From an uncultured Prevotellaceae bacterium (GTDB lineage: Bacteria > Bacteroidota > Bacteroidia > Bacteroidales > Bacteroidaceae), in NCBI GenBank assembly GCA_937910905.1, contig CALEPV010000043.1, positions 8,667-72,666 of the forward strand: a DNA stretch of 64,000 nt. Reading direction: 5' to 3'. The position numbers were made by a program, and so were the translations under genes. A model generated the notes under the pieces. The model was given only the letters and a program-made list of their open reading frames with translations, did not search any database and was not told the origin of the DNA. This document shows positions 1-8,467 of this stretch, in pieces. Positions within the stretch are counted from its first letter, which is position 1. Each line of letters opens with the position of its first letter.

Positions 1-2801
1 TTGTTGACGTTGGTGGAGAAGATGTACGAAAAGCGGCTGTAGGGATACTCGCCCATGTAGCCCATTACGTAGCCGTCGTATATGAGGCTGAACGTGGATG
101 TGGTATTCTTCGACTCGCGCAGGTTGTAGGTGGCACTGGCCAGCAGACGGTGCGGCGTCACGTATGTGGAATAGCCGGTCTCGTTGTCGTTCACGGCGTT
201 GACGGAGTTGCGGTACAGGTTGTAGGCTGATGATACCTGGTCGCCTATACCCTCGGTGTAGCTCTTGGCCTTCGACCATGTGTACGATGCTCTGAGGTCC
301 AGCCCGAAGTCGAATGACTTGCGCAGCTGTGCGGTGAGTGACATGTAGTAGGCTTTGCTGCCTGCGTTCTCAAGTATATAGGCAGAGTAGTTTGCATTGT
401 AATAGGACATGCTGTGGCGCACATCGCCGTGGCCTAGGTCGATGGTGGAGGTTCCGTCCCAGTATATGTCGCGGTTGGATACTACCACAGGATTGATGTC
501 GCGGTTGTAGATGCCTTCTACTGTCAGGTCGATTTCGCCCGGCAGGTGTGCATCCAGAGCCAATGATGACTTCCATGTGCGTGGCATTCGAAGGTCATCA
601 GACAGGATGGTGGGGCTGGATGGTATGGTGGTCGAGCTGGTGGCACCGATCTGCTGAAGCATATCCTGCTGCGATGTGGTGAAGGTGGGTATTGTGCCGC
701 GGCTCTGTGATGCTATGTAGGTGGTCTGGCCCATGCCGGAGTTGAGCACTGACGACACCAGCCACATGAATGGCAGACGCCCTACGAATATGCCTGTGCC
801 GCCACGCACGATAATGTTGCCGCGACCTGTGACATCCCAGTTGAAGCCAACGCGCGGCGATATAGATATGGCTGCATCGGGTACATTGTCTGTTCGGAAC
901 TGCTCGTTGCCGAAGACTATGTTGTAGTAGTCCTCATTGAAGTTGTCCTTTAGGGCAGGGTAGGAGGGCAGTTCGAAGCGCAGGCCTGCCGACAGGCGCA
1001 GGCGGTTGCTAAGGCTGATGTTGTCCTGCACGTATAGAGACCACTGGTTCAGGCTCATGCGGGCTGTGAACATGGAGTGTGCATCGTTGTTGCCGAATGT
1101 GATGCCAAACAGTCGAGTGTTGGCTGGTGTGAACACCGAAGCCCAGTCGCTGGCAGCCACCTGGTCGGGTGTGGCGGCAAAGGCATAGTAGCCAGCTGCT
1201 GCCTGGGCGTAGCCATTGGCTGCATGTGTGCGCTCAAACTGCAGGCCTCCGAATATGCTGTGCTTGCCCAACTGAGCGTTGAGCTCGTCGGTGATTACGA
1301 TGTTCTTGGTCTGTGCCAGGTTGCCGTAGGTGAACGGGTCGCCCAGCATGGCCCAAGTGGGGTAGTGGCCCTGGCCGTCGTCCATCACAACCTCCACTAC
1401 TGGTGTCGACTCGCCGTACTCGTTGCTGCGAGGCTGGTCCTGGAAGGAGTAGGTGGCACGCAGGGTGTTGTGCAGGATGCCGAGCTTGCTGTTCAGCTCG
1501 GCTGCCAGCGATGTGAAGCGGTTTTCGATGTAGTAGCGCGATGAGAGCGACGACATTCCGTAGTTGGTGTCGCTGCCATAGATGTCCTTGTTGCCACCAT
1601 AGATGATGTTGGCGCGGTTGCTGCCTATGCTGCGCGACGACGATGCGGGATGCGACTCCTTGCTGTTGGACTTGGAGAACCGAACCCAGAACTGATGGTT
1701 GTCGTTGATGTTCCAGTCCAGGCGTGCTAGCACGCGGTAGGCCGGTGTCTTGATGTTGAAGCTCTGCCACGGACCAGTGTGGATGCCGTACTGGGTCTGC
1801 ATGTAGTCGCTGAGTGATTCCAGTTCGCTGAGCTGCGGACGGCGGTTGATGGTGGTGTAGGGTGCTGTGCCGTCGCCTGCAAGAGCCGATGGACCGTTGG
1901 TGCGGTTGTCGTCGAACTCGCCGTTGACGAAGAAGAACAGACGGTCGCGCACTATAGGGCCGCCCAGCGACAGGCCGTAGGTGTTGGAGTGGCCGTCGTT
2001 GACGGGCAGGGTGAACTTGTTGATGCGGTTGCCCTTCATTGATGTGCTGGTAAGGTAGGTGTAGGCCGAGCCGCTGAACTCGTTGGTTCCACTCTTTGTC
2101 ACGGCATTGATAGCTCCGCCTGTGAAGCCGCTCTGTCGCACGTCGAAGGGTGTGATGAACACAGATATCTGCTCCAGTGCATCGAGTGGTATAGGGGTGC
2201 CTCCGCCAGGGAGCGGTGAGAAGCCCATGCCGAAAGCGTTGTTGTACGAAGCACCGTCGATGGTCACGTTGGACTGGCGGTAGTTGCCGCCGCCTATGGC
2301 TACTGCCGTTGCAGTAACGGCCTGCGGTGTCATCTTCATCAGCGATGCGATATTGCGGTCTACCATCGGCACGGCTCTCATCTGCTCGGCTTTGAGGGTG
2401 GTCACTGCGCCTGCACGGTCGGAGCGCATGGCGCTGCTGGCCACCACATGCACCTCCTGCAGCTTCTCGGTGTTCTCCTCGAGGGCAGCGTTGAGCACGA
2501 AGTTCTGTCCTAACTCAAGCATTATGTCAGAGAGAGTGGTCTTCTTGAAGCCGATGTATGACACCACAACCTCGTAAGGGCCGCCTGAACGCATACTGGT
2601 GATGGTGTATTGGCCGGCGGAGTTGGTCACTGCGCGGTACACCGTACCGGATGGCTGGTGAGTGGCGGTGACGAGTGCTCCGATGAGGGTCTCCTCTCCA
2701 TCGGTTATGGTGCCGATGATGCCTGATGTGGTGACTTGCGCTTGTGCAGCAAAGCTGATAGACAGGATGGCAATGAGCATCCCTATAAGCCTCTTGCTCA
2801 T
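1..2801 (-). CDS. Oar-like TonB-dependent receptor, 3' end beyond window
   Basis: An outer-membrane TonB-dependent receptor; 933 codons are visible and the C-terminal end of the barrel lies off the left edge. It starts MSKRLIGMLIAILSIS with a signal peptide ending near AQA. A carboxypeptidase-regulatory-like beta-sandwich follows (about residues 23-105, with GTVYRAVTNSAGQYTI). The plug domain (about 115-230) includes TIDGASYNNAFGMG and GGAINAVTKSGTNEFSGS, typical of Oar-type receptors rather than SusC. The frame is open from 2801 to the window edge. The gene begins 20 bp after the histidine kinase stop, so it is probably the last visible cistron of leuB-kinase-receptor. No SusD partner is adjacent. 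The ligand is unknown. Confidence 0.88.
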   Translation of the reverse strand, partial: MSKRLIGMLIAILSISFAAQAQVTTSGIIGTITDGEETLIGALVTATHQPSGTVYRAVTNSAGQYTITSMRSGGPYEVVVSYIGFKKTTLSDIMLELGQNFVLNAALEENTEKLQEVHVVASSAMRSDRAGAVTTLKAEQMRAVPMVDRNIASLMKMTPQAVTATAVAIGGGNYRQSNVTIDGASYNNAFGMGFSPLPGGGTPIPLDALEQISVFITPFDVRQSGFTGGAINAVTKSGTNEFSGSAYTYLTSTSMKGNRINKFTLPVNDGHSNTYGLSLGGPIVRDRLFFFVNGEFDDNRTNGPSALAGDGTAPYTTINRRPQLSELESLSDYMQTQYGIHTGPWQSFNIKTPAYRVLARLDWNINDNHQFWVRFSKSNSKESHPASSSRSIGSNRANIIYGGNKDIYGSDTNYGMSSLSSRYYIENRFTSLAAELNSKLGILHNTLRATYSFQDQPRSNEYGESTPVVEVVMDDGQGHYPTWAMLGDPFTYGNLAQTKNIVITDELNAQLGKHSIFGGLQFERTHAANGYAQAAAGYYAFAATPDQVAASDWASVFTPANTRLFGITFGNNDAHSMFTARMSLNQWSLYVQDNISLSNRLRLSAGLRFELPSYPALKDNFNEDYYNIVFGNEQFRTDNVPDAAISISPRVGFNWDVTGRGNIIVRGGTGIFVGRLPFMWLVSSVLNSGMGQTTYIASQSRGTIPTFTTSQQDMLQQIGATSSTTIPSSPTILSDDLRMPRTWKSSLALDAHLPGEIDLTVEGIYNRDINPVVVSNRDIYWDGTSTIDLGHGDVRHSMSYYNANYSAYILENAGSKAYYMSLTAQLRKSFDFGLDLRASYTWSKAKSYTEGIGDQVSSAYNLYRNSVNAVNDNETGYSTYVTPHRLLASATYNLRESKNTTSTFSLIYDGYVMGYMGEYPYSRFSYIFSTNVN

Positions 2802-2821
2802 ATAGTGAGTGGGTTGATATT

Positions 2822-4879
2822 CTATTCTACTGGTAGTGTCATAACGAAGCGTGCACCTCCCTTGTAGGTTGTGTCGAGCACAACGTCGCCACCCAGACGG
2901 CGGGCCAGATTGCGTGCCACGGTGAGGCCTATGCCTGTGCCGTCGTAGTAGTCGTCGAGCTGTACGAACTCATTGAAGATGTGCTCTGCTTCTGCTTCAG
3001 GCACACCTATGCCTGTGTCCTCTACGGTGAAAGTTACGGTGCGTGCAGCATCGGCTGCTGTGGCCAGCGCTACGTTGAGTGTCACTTTCTGCTGTCCTGC
3101 GTCTGCGTTGTGCTGCTTTGCCTCGGCCGGTTTGGTGAACTTGCGTGCGTTGTCCAGCAGCAGCGACAGTGCGCGGGTAGCTGAATTGAGATTGGTCTGA
3201 AGAACCACCTCTTCGGTGTCGGATGCTATGTTCAGGTCGTAGGTCAGATGCTTCGACTTGGTGATGCCTGATGCATCGCTGGCCTGGCTTGCTATCTGGA
3301 AGGCCGGTACGCTGTCCTTACGCTCTATCATGGCGTTGCTGCCAGCGTCGGACAGCTCCAGCATCTTGTTCACCAGGCCGGTGATGCGCTTGGTGTTCTC
3401 CGTAATCTGCTCGTTGATGTCCTTCTTGGTGTCCTCGTCCAGCTCCATGCCCGGCTGGGTGATGACCTGTGTGAAGCCTGAAAGGATGTTGAGCGGAGTA
3501 CGTATCTCGTGAGATATCTGCTGTATGAACTTGGTCTTCATGCGCGACGATTCCTCTGCACGGGCATTGGCGTGGGCCAGCAGCTTGTTCTGCTCGTCAA
3601 TCTTGCGGGCATGTAGGTGTCGGTTCACGGAGATGACGATGAAAGCCACGAAGAGCAGCGACAGGGCGATGATGGCGTTCCACTGTCTCTGTCGGGCCAT
3701 CTGCTTGCGCTGGGCGGCTATCTCAGCTTCCTTCTGCTGAGTGTCGTAGATGGTGGCAAGCTCGGCTGCGTCATCGCGCTTGGCCAGAGTTATGGCGCTG
3801 TCCAGCGAATTGCATATCGCCATGCTTATGGCCAGCACGGAGTCGATGCGGCCGGCGCCCAGGTTGGCGTAGTACTTCTTCAAGAAGATGCTTTGTATGT
3901 TGTCGATGGTATAGTCCAAGTGGTAGTTGTCCACCACCTCGTCAAGGTTCTGATAGCTCTTGGCGGCTTCTTCCCATCGCTGTGCCGACACCAGATAGTC
4001 GCCTGCGAGGAACAGCCCTTCGGCCTGCTGGCTGAGGCGTGTGGTCAAGAAGGCGTTGTAGGCTTCGGCCGACTCGTCGATGCGGCCCAGATGCTCCAGC
4101 GCTGTGGCGCGGTAGATGTACAGCCGTGCCTGCTGCTTGTCCAGATAGTCGGCGGTGGCGTAGGGGTGCATCCTGTACTCGTTGAGCATGGTGTCCAGGC
4201 GTGCTATCCACAGCAGCGCATCGTCGGGATGCTGGGTGCCTATGCTGTAGTAGGCTATGTTCAGCATGCCGGCTATGGCGCTCTTGTAGGCATCGTCGGT
4301 GTGGTTGCGCTGTATGTTCTCCAGATGCTTCTCGTAGGCGTGGGCGTAGTTGTTGGCCATCGCTTCCTCGGCCTTACCGAAGCGCGACTGGCAGCAACCG
4401 ATGAATATCAGCAGGTTGGCATAGTCGGCTGTGGTGTCGGCGTGTATGGATTCGATGCGCTCGGCGGCTGGCATGGTGAGCTTCATCGACTGCTCGTAGT
4501 CGCCCTTCATGTTCAGCAGGTTGGCCAGACGGCTTGCAGTCTTGGAGTAGATTGCGACCTCCGACTCATTGCCAAAGTCTTTCACGGCGGCCAGTGCCTT
4601 CTTCCAGTAGAACTCGGCTGCTTGTTTCTTGTTCAGACGGTCGGTGGCGTAGCCGCGCCAGTAGTAGGATGTCGCTTCCGACATGCTGCCGTTGCGCTCC
4701 AGGCTGTCGGCCAGCGTCAGCAGCTGCTCGTAGTCCTTGTTGCGATGTGCCATTTCCACGATGCTGTCGGCATTCAGATGTTCACTCTTGGTGCCCATGA
4801 TGTCGCCGTCCATGCAGGACGCCAATAGCATCAGCGGCGGCACGAGGGCTGCAATAAGATATAGCTTGATGCGGTACAT
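2822..4879 (-). CDS. TPR sensor histidine kinase
   Basis: A 685-residue membrane sensor kinase. The N-terminus (LYLIAALVPPLMLLASC) is a hydrophobic segment ending in a lipobox-like LLASC. Residues about 35-385 are helical TPR-type repeats, predicted periplasmic. One membrane helix lies near 401-421 (IIALSLLFVAFIVISV), followed by a short coiled coil. The HisKA domain carries the phosphoacceptor H457 in QISHEIRTPLN. The HATPase domain has the N-box LLDNARKFT, DTGIGVPE and GTGIGLTVA. There is no receiver domain and no response regulator nearby. I chose the ATG at 4879 because it gives the signal sequence and overlaps the leuB stop by one base (TAATG). A longer frame to 4909 lies wholly inside leuB. 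A lipobox plus a transmembrane helix in one kinase is unusual. The stimulus is unknown. Confidence 0.87.
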   Translation of the reverse strand: MYRIKLYLIAALVPPLMLLASCMDGDIMGTKSEHLNADSIVEMAHRNKDYEQLLTLADSLERNGSMSEATSYYWRGYATDRLNKKQAAEFYWKKALAAVKDFGNESEVAIYSKTASRLANLLNMKGDYEQSMKLTMPAAERIESIHADTTADYANLLIFIGCCQSRFGKAEEAMANNYAHAYEKHLENIQRNHTDDAYKSAIAGMLNIAYYSIGTQHPDDALLWIARLDTMLNEYRMHPYATADYLDKQQARLYIYRATALEHLGRIDESAEAYNAFLTTRLSQQAEGLFLAGDYLVSAQRWEEAAKSYQNLDEVVDNYHLDYTIDNIQSIFLKKYYANLGAGRIDSVLAISMAICNSLDSAITLAKRDDAAELATIYDTQQKEAEIAAQRKQMARQRQWNAIIALSLLFVAFIVISVNRHLHARKIDEQNKLLAHANARAEESSRMKTKFIQQISHEIRTPLNILSGFTQVITQPGMELDEDTKKDINEQITENTKRITGLVNKMLELSDAGSNAMIERKDSVPAFQIASQASDASGITKSKHLTYDLNIASDTEEVVLQTNLNSATRALSLLLDNARKFTKPAEAKQHNADAGQQKVTLNVALATAADAARTVTFTVEDTGIGVPEAEAEHIFNEFVQLDDYYDGTGIGLTVARNLARRLGGDVVLDTTYKGGARFVMTLPVE

Positions 4880-5940
4880 TATGCCTTCTTGATGTAGTCT
4901 ACAATCCATTGTCCCACTTCGCGTGTGCCGTACTTGGCTCCACCCTCGACCTGAATCTCTGGTGTGCGTACGTTGGCGTCCAGCGAAGCGTTGACAGCTT
5001 GGCGAATCAGCTTGCCCTCAATCTGCAGGTCGAAGTACTCGAAAAGCATTGCCACGCTCAGTATCTGCGCCAGGGGGTTGGCTATGTTGAGACCCTTGGC
5101 CTGCGGCCACGAACCGTGTATAGGCTCGAACACAGGGGTGTGCTCGCCTGTGCTGGCCGATGGCAGCAGCCCCATCGAGCCGGTGATGCACGAACCCTCG
5201 TCGGTCAGTATGTCGCCGAAGGTGTTCTCTGTCACCATCACGTCGAAAAAATGCGGGTCCTGAATCATGCGCATTGCAGCGTTGTCCACATACATATAGT
5301 CAGTCTGCACATCGGGGTACTGCTGTTCAATCTCTTGTGCAACCTGTCGCCACAAACGACTGGATGCCAGCACGTTGGCCTTGTCCACCACGGTGAGATG
5401 CTTGCGACGTCGGCGAGCATAGCCGTAGGCCACGTGCAGTATGCGCTCCACCTCGGCGCGGGTGTAGGCGTTGGTGTCGTATGCGCGGTCTTTGTCTTGA
5501 TACTTCTCGCCGAAGTACATGCCGCCAGTGAGCTCGCGGATGCAGATGAAGTCGGCTCCGCGCACCAGCTCGTCCTTCAGCGGCGACTTGTGTATCAGAC
5601 AGTCGAATGTCTCCACGGGACGCACGTTGGCGAAGAGGCCCAGCTTCTTGCGCATGGCCAGCAGGCCCTGCTCAGGTCGTACCTTGGCCGTTGGGTCGTT
5701 GTCAAACTTAGGATCGCCCACAGCCGAGAACAGCACGGCATCGGCTTCCATGCACGTCTGGAACGTCTCTTCGGGGAATGGGTCGCCCACCTTGTCTATC
5801 GCATCGGCACCGCAGATGGCGTCCTTGTACGTCACCTCATGTCCGAATTTCTCACATACTGCCGTCATCACAGCTACACCCTGTTCGCTGATCTCTGGTC
5901 CGATACCATCTCCGGCCAGTACTGCAATGTTGAATTTCAT
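4879..5940 (-). CDS. leuB: 3-isopropylmalate dehydrogenase
   Basis: LeuB (353 aa, usual length) oxidises and decarboxylates 3-isopropylmalate in cytoplasmic leucine synthesis. Family motifs are present: GDGIGPEISEQG at the N-terminus, MRKKLGLFANVRPVE, RELTGGMYFGE, VDNAAMRMIQDP and TENTFGDILTDEGS. The C-terminal nucleotide loop is EPIHGSWPQAKGLNIANPLA; the W is unusual, since the family normally has a small residue after HGS. leuA, leuC and leuD are not beside it in this window. Instead it is translationally coupled (TAATG) to a sensor kinase. A good Bacteroidetes promoter lies about 27 bp upstream. The function call is firm; the isolated context is the odd part. Confidence 0.95.
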   Translation of the reverse strand: MKFNIAVLAGDGIGPEISEQGVAVMTAVCEKFGHEVTYKDAICGADAIDKVGDPFPEETFQTCMEADAVLFSAVGDPKFDNDPTAKVRPEQGLLAMRKKLGLFANVRPVETFDCLIHKSPLKDELVRGADFICIRELTGGMYFGEKYQDKDRAYDTNAYTRAEVERILHVAYGYARRRRKHLTVVDKANVLASSRLWRQVAQEIEQQYPDVQTDYMYVDNAAMRMIQDPHFFDVMVTENTFGDILTDEGSCITGSMGLLPSASTGEHTPVFEPIHGSWPQAKGLNIANPLAQILSVAMLFEYFDLQIEGKLIRQAVNASLDANVRTPEIQVEGGAKYGTREVGQWIVDYIKKA

Positions 5941-5966
5941 AATTGTATTTGTGATGCTATTTGGTG

Positions 5967-5997
5967 CAAAAGTAGCTCTTTTGCGTGATTCGGCAAA
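5967..5997 (-). promoter_or_regulatory. Bacteroidetes-type promoter of leuB operon
   Basis: On the minus strand, TTTG (5997-5994) is followed after 19 bp by TACTTTTG (5974-5967). This matches the Bacteroides sigma-ABfr consensus TTTG-N19-21-TAnnTTTG. The leuB ATG is 27 bp further on. It would drive leuB, the kinase and the receptor. Confidence 0.75.
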
Positions 5998-6110
5998 GCA
6001 TTATTCGCCATTTCAACGTGTGCATTGTGGAATAAGTGTATTTTTACTACTCTATCCGGCTGCTTACAATGTGGTATCGGATCTCCTACATCGCATTGTC
6101 GTTCAAATTT

Positions 6111-6186
6111 CACGCGCGTGTTAAATAAATGACACGCGCGTGTTAAATAAAAAACACGCGCGTGTCATTTATTTAACACGCGCGTG
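6111..6186. repeat. perfect 34-bp inverted repeat made of four 22-bp-spaced palindromes
   Basis: The left arm (6111-6144) and right arm (6153-6186) are exact reverse complements around an 8-nt AT loop. Inside are four copies of the 10-bp palindrome CACGCGCGTG (starting at 6111, 6133, 6155 and 6177), exactly 22 bp apart with 12-bp AT-rich spacers. A T6 run follows on the plus strand. It lies between the SusD stop and the leuB promoter. It may end transcription of the upstream operon or bind a dimeric regulator. Confidence 0.9.
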
Positions 6187-6219
6187 TTTTTTGAGCGGCA
6201 TTGCGGTGCAAACCTCGCA

Positions 6220-6240
6220 AAGCCGCATTGTCAGCGGCTT
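6220..6240 (-). terminator. possible hairpin at the end of the SusCD/FAS1 operon
   Basis: AAGCCGC (6220-6226) pairs with GCGGCTT (6234-6240) across a 7-nt loop. The hairpin overlaps the susD stop codon. No clear U-run follows on the minus strand, so termination may instead use the larger inverted repeat just beyond. Confidence 0.4.
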
Positions 6241-8455
6241 AGAAGCCTATCACGCCCCTCCAGCTGATGAACCAGTTGCGGCGGTTGGACAGCGTTCCAA
6301 GCAAATCCGGATTGCGGGCAGCTACCTTGTTGGCCAGATATGCATCGTTGCCCTTGCGGTAGGCAGCACGCATCAGGTCGCCGAAGCGATGGCCCTCGAA
6401 GCAGAACTCAAGTGCCTGCTCTACGTCGATAAGGCTGTCCACCACCTCCTGCTGACGTACCTGCAGCTGTGGCAGGGCATCGTTGACATACCACTGCTGC
6501 ATGGCTGTGGCGTAGAGAAGGCTGATAGCGTTCTCGCAGGCGATGGAGTCGGCGGTGAACTGCGCAACAGCATCGTTGAACTCTCTGTTCGAGTTGAAGT
6601 CGTCGCGCACAGGGTGTGTGGCGTAGGTCACCTCGTTGGTTGTTACGTATGCAGGCCATAGTGAAGCCCACTTCGGACGCACGGGGAATGTGGTGCTGTC
6701 TTGTGGTACATCGGCATCGGCAGGATAGTAGAACTCGTTCTCAGGTGTCCATCCGCTGCCGCGGCTGTGCAGGCCTATGTTGTAGATGGTCGGGTCGCCG
6801 TCGGCCGGGCGGCTCTTGTCTACGTAGTCGTAGATGAACGAGGTGTGTCCTGTGGTGAGGTTGAACGACGTACCTGCAACGGCTGTACGGTAGTAGTTGC
6901 GCGGGAAGTTGAAGTAGGCAATGAATGTGCTGTCGGTAGTGTTGGTGCCGTAGAGTGGCATCACACTGCCGCTGATTACCGTGTTGTCCAGACCTGTGGT
7001 GAGGATAGCCAGTGCGAACTTGGGGAAGCCTGCATAGTTGAGGGCCTCAGCTAAACGCAGGTACACCTGACCTGTGCGGTAGATGATGAAGTCGTTGAAG
7101 CTGGTCATCTTGGAGATGGTTTGTGACTGATAGTCGTGGTCGCCCAGCGTGTTGTAACTCAGCACGCTCCACAGACGCAGGTCGCCCAGCTGGTGTTCCT
7201 GTACAGCATCAGCCTCCAGCATACCCTCGGTGACAGCTGCACCGCGGCGCACGCCGCCGGAACTGTAAGTGCCGTAGTACACCTGACCGTCGCTGTAGGC
7301 ATAGCATACGTCCGATGGTTTAAGCACAGCATCGATATCGGTATTGTCGCGGTTGTAGCTGTAGAGGTAGCGCAAATCGTTGAAATGGCCCTGAGCAGAT
7401 GCTGTATCCATAGCGATGGCGGATATCACCTCGCGGCTGCGATGGCCCTGGAAGTTGTTGCCGTCCTGTGTGACATTGCCGAAGAGACCAGTGTTGAACA
7501 GCGAGCTGTAGTCGCTGGTGGGCTTCATGAAGTTGCCTGATGTGAAGTTGCTGGACTGCCACTCTACGCTGTTATTGCCTGTGGTCAGGCGTGTCTTGTA
7601 GCGCGAGTTGCTGCCGTTTACACCGTCGGTGGGCACCCAGTCGATGTAGTCGTAGTAGTACTTGGCTGCGGTGCGGGCCAGTGTCGGGTTCTGCTCGTAG
7701 GATGCTTTCCACAGGTACAGGTCACCGAGGATGAGCTGTATGGGGATGACAGCCATGCGCGACGGCATAGCACCGTTGTAGCCGCTGTAGCCTGGGTTGC
7801 CGTGATAGGGATAGTCGAACCAGGTCACATAAGGCTCCAGGTCGGCAATGAAGTAGTCGCAGACACCGTCCAGATCAACCTTGGTTGCTTGGCTCAGGGC
7901 CTGGTCGGCATCCTCAATGGACAGCAGAGGCTCGGTGATGAGAGGTATGTTGCTTCCGTAGATCTGAGCCAACTGCAGGTATACCCATGCGCGGATGGAC
8001 TTGACTGCCACATACTCTGCACGGAATGGATAGAACGTCACGGTGTCGCCCTTCTCGGAGTTGTAGCGACCCTCGGACAGCTGTACATTGGCGTTGGCCA
8101 GATAGTAGTTGCAATTGTTGATGATTGCATAGTAGTCGCGAGGAGCGTTGTAGGTGTTGCTATCGTTCACCTCAAAGTCTGCTATCTCCTTGATGTTGGC
8201 GTTGGCTGCCGAGCTGACGCTCACCAGATCGCCGCGCAGCTCACCGTATAGGTTGGTGCGCACGGCAATCTTCTGAAGCTGTGCCAGTATACCTACGAAT
8301 GAGTTGACAGTATCGTTGGCTGTGGTGAGATGGTTCTCTTCGGCATAGAGCACATCATCGTTGCCCATGTCAAGCATGTCGTCGCACGAGGTGGTGACCG
8401 TTGATGTCATCATGGCCAGCGCTATGGCCGGCAAGATATATATAAGTCTTTTCAT
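6239..8455 (-). CDS. SusD/RagB-family outer-membrane lipoprotein (pair 2)
   Basis: A surface nutrient-binding lipoprotein of 738 aa, longer than the usual 500-600. The signal peptide is MKRLIYILPAIALAMMTSTVTTSC, with the lipidated Cys at about position 24. N-terminal TPR-like helices follow (YNAPRDYYAIINNCNYYLAN; EYVAVKSIRAWVYLQLAQIYG). The C-terminus has the SusD-like ending (LEFCFEGHRFGDLMRAAYRKGN ... NWFISW; shown here in part). It is the last gene of the seven-gene operon and starts 12 bp after the SusC stop. SusD proteins cap the SusC barrel and present the ligand. No enzyme gene indicates the substrate. Confidence 0.92.
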   Translation of the reverse strand: MKRLIYILPAIALAMMTSTVTTSCDDMLDMGNDDVLYAEENHLTTANDTVNSFVGILAQLQKIAVRTNLYGELRGDLVSVSSAANANIKEIADFEVNDSNTYNAPRDYYAIINNCNYYLANANVQLSEGRYNSEKGDTVTFYPFRAEYVAVKSIRAWVYLQLAQIYGSNIPLITEPLLSIEDADQALSQATKVDLDGVCDYFIADLEPYVTWFDYPYHGNPGYSGYNGAMPSRMAVIPIQLILGDLYLWKASYEQNPTLARTAAKYYYDYIDWVPTDGVNGSNSRYKTRLTTGNNSVEWQSSNFTSGNFMKPTSDYSSLFNTGLFGNVTQDGNNFQGHRSREVISAIAMDTASAQGHFNDLRYLYSYNRDNTDIDAVLKPSDVCYAYSDGQVYYGTYSSGGVRRGAAVTEGMLEADAVQEHQLGDLRLWSVLSYNTLGDHDYQSQTISKMTSFNDFIIYRTGQVYLRLAEALNYAGFPKFALAILTTGLDNTVISGSVMPLYGTNTTDSTFIAYFNFPRNYYRTAVAGTSFNLTTGHTSFIYDYVDKSRPADGDPTIYNIGLHSRGSGWTPENEFYYPADADVPQDSTTFPVRPKWASLWPAYVTTNEVTYATHPVRDDFNSNREFNDAVAQFTADSIACENAISLLYATAMQQWYVNDALPQLQVRQQEVVDSLIDVEQALEFCFEGHRFGDLMRAAYRKGNDAYLANKVAARNPDLLGTLSNRRNWFISWRGVIGF

Positions 8456-8467
8456 GAGTGCGAGTGA

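Noticed and set aside
3617..4828. 403-codon open frame on the plus strand
   Set aside because: It lies wholly opposite the sensor kinase, whose motifs are unambiguous; the product has only shadow-type low-complexity sequence.
4909..5988. 359-codon open frame opposite leuB
   Set aside because: It is antisense to leuB with no recognisable domain.
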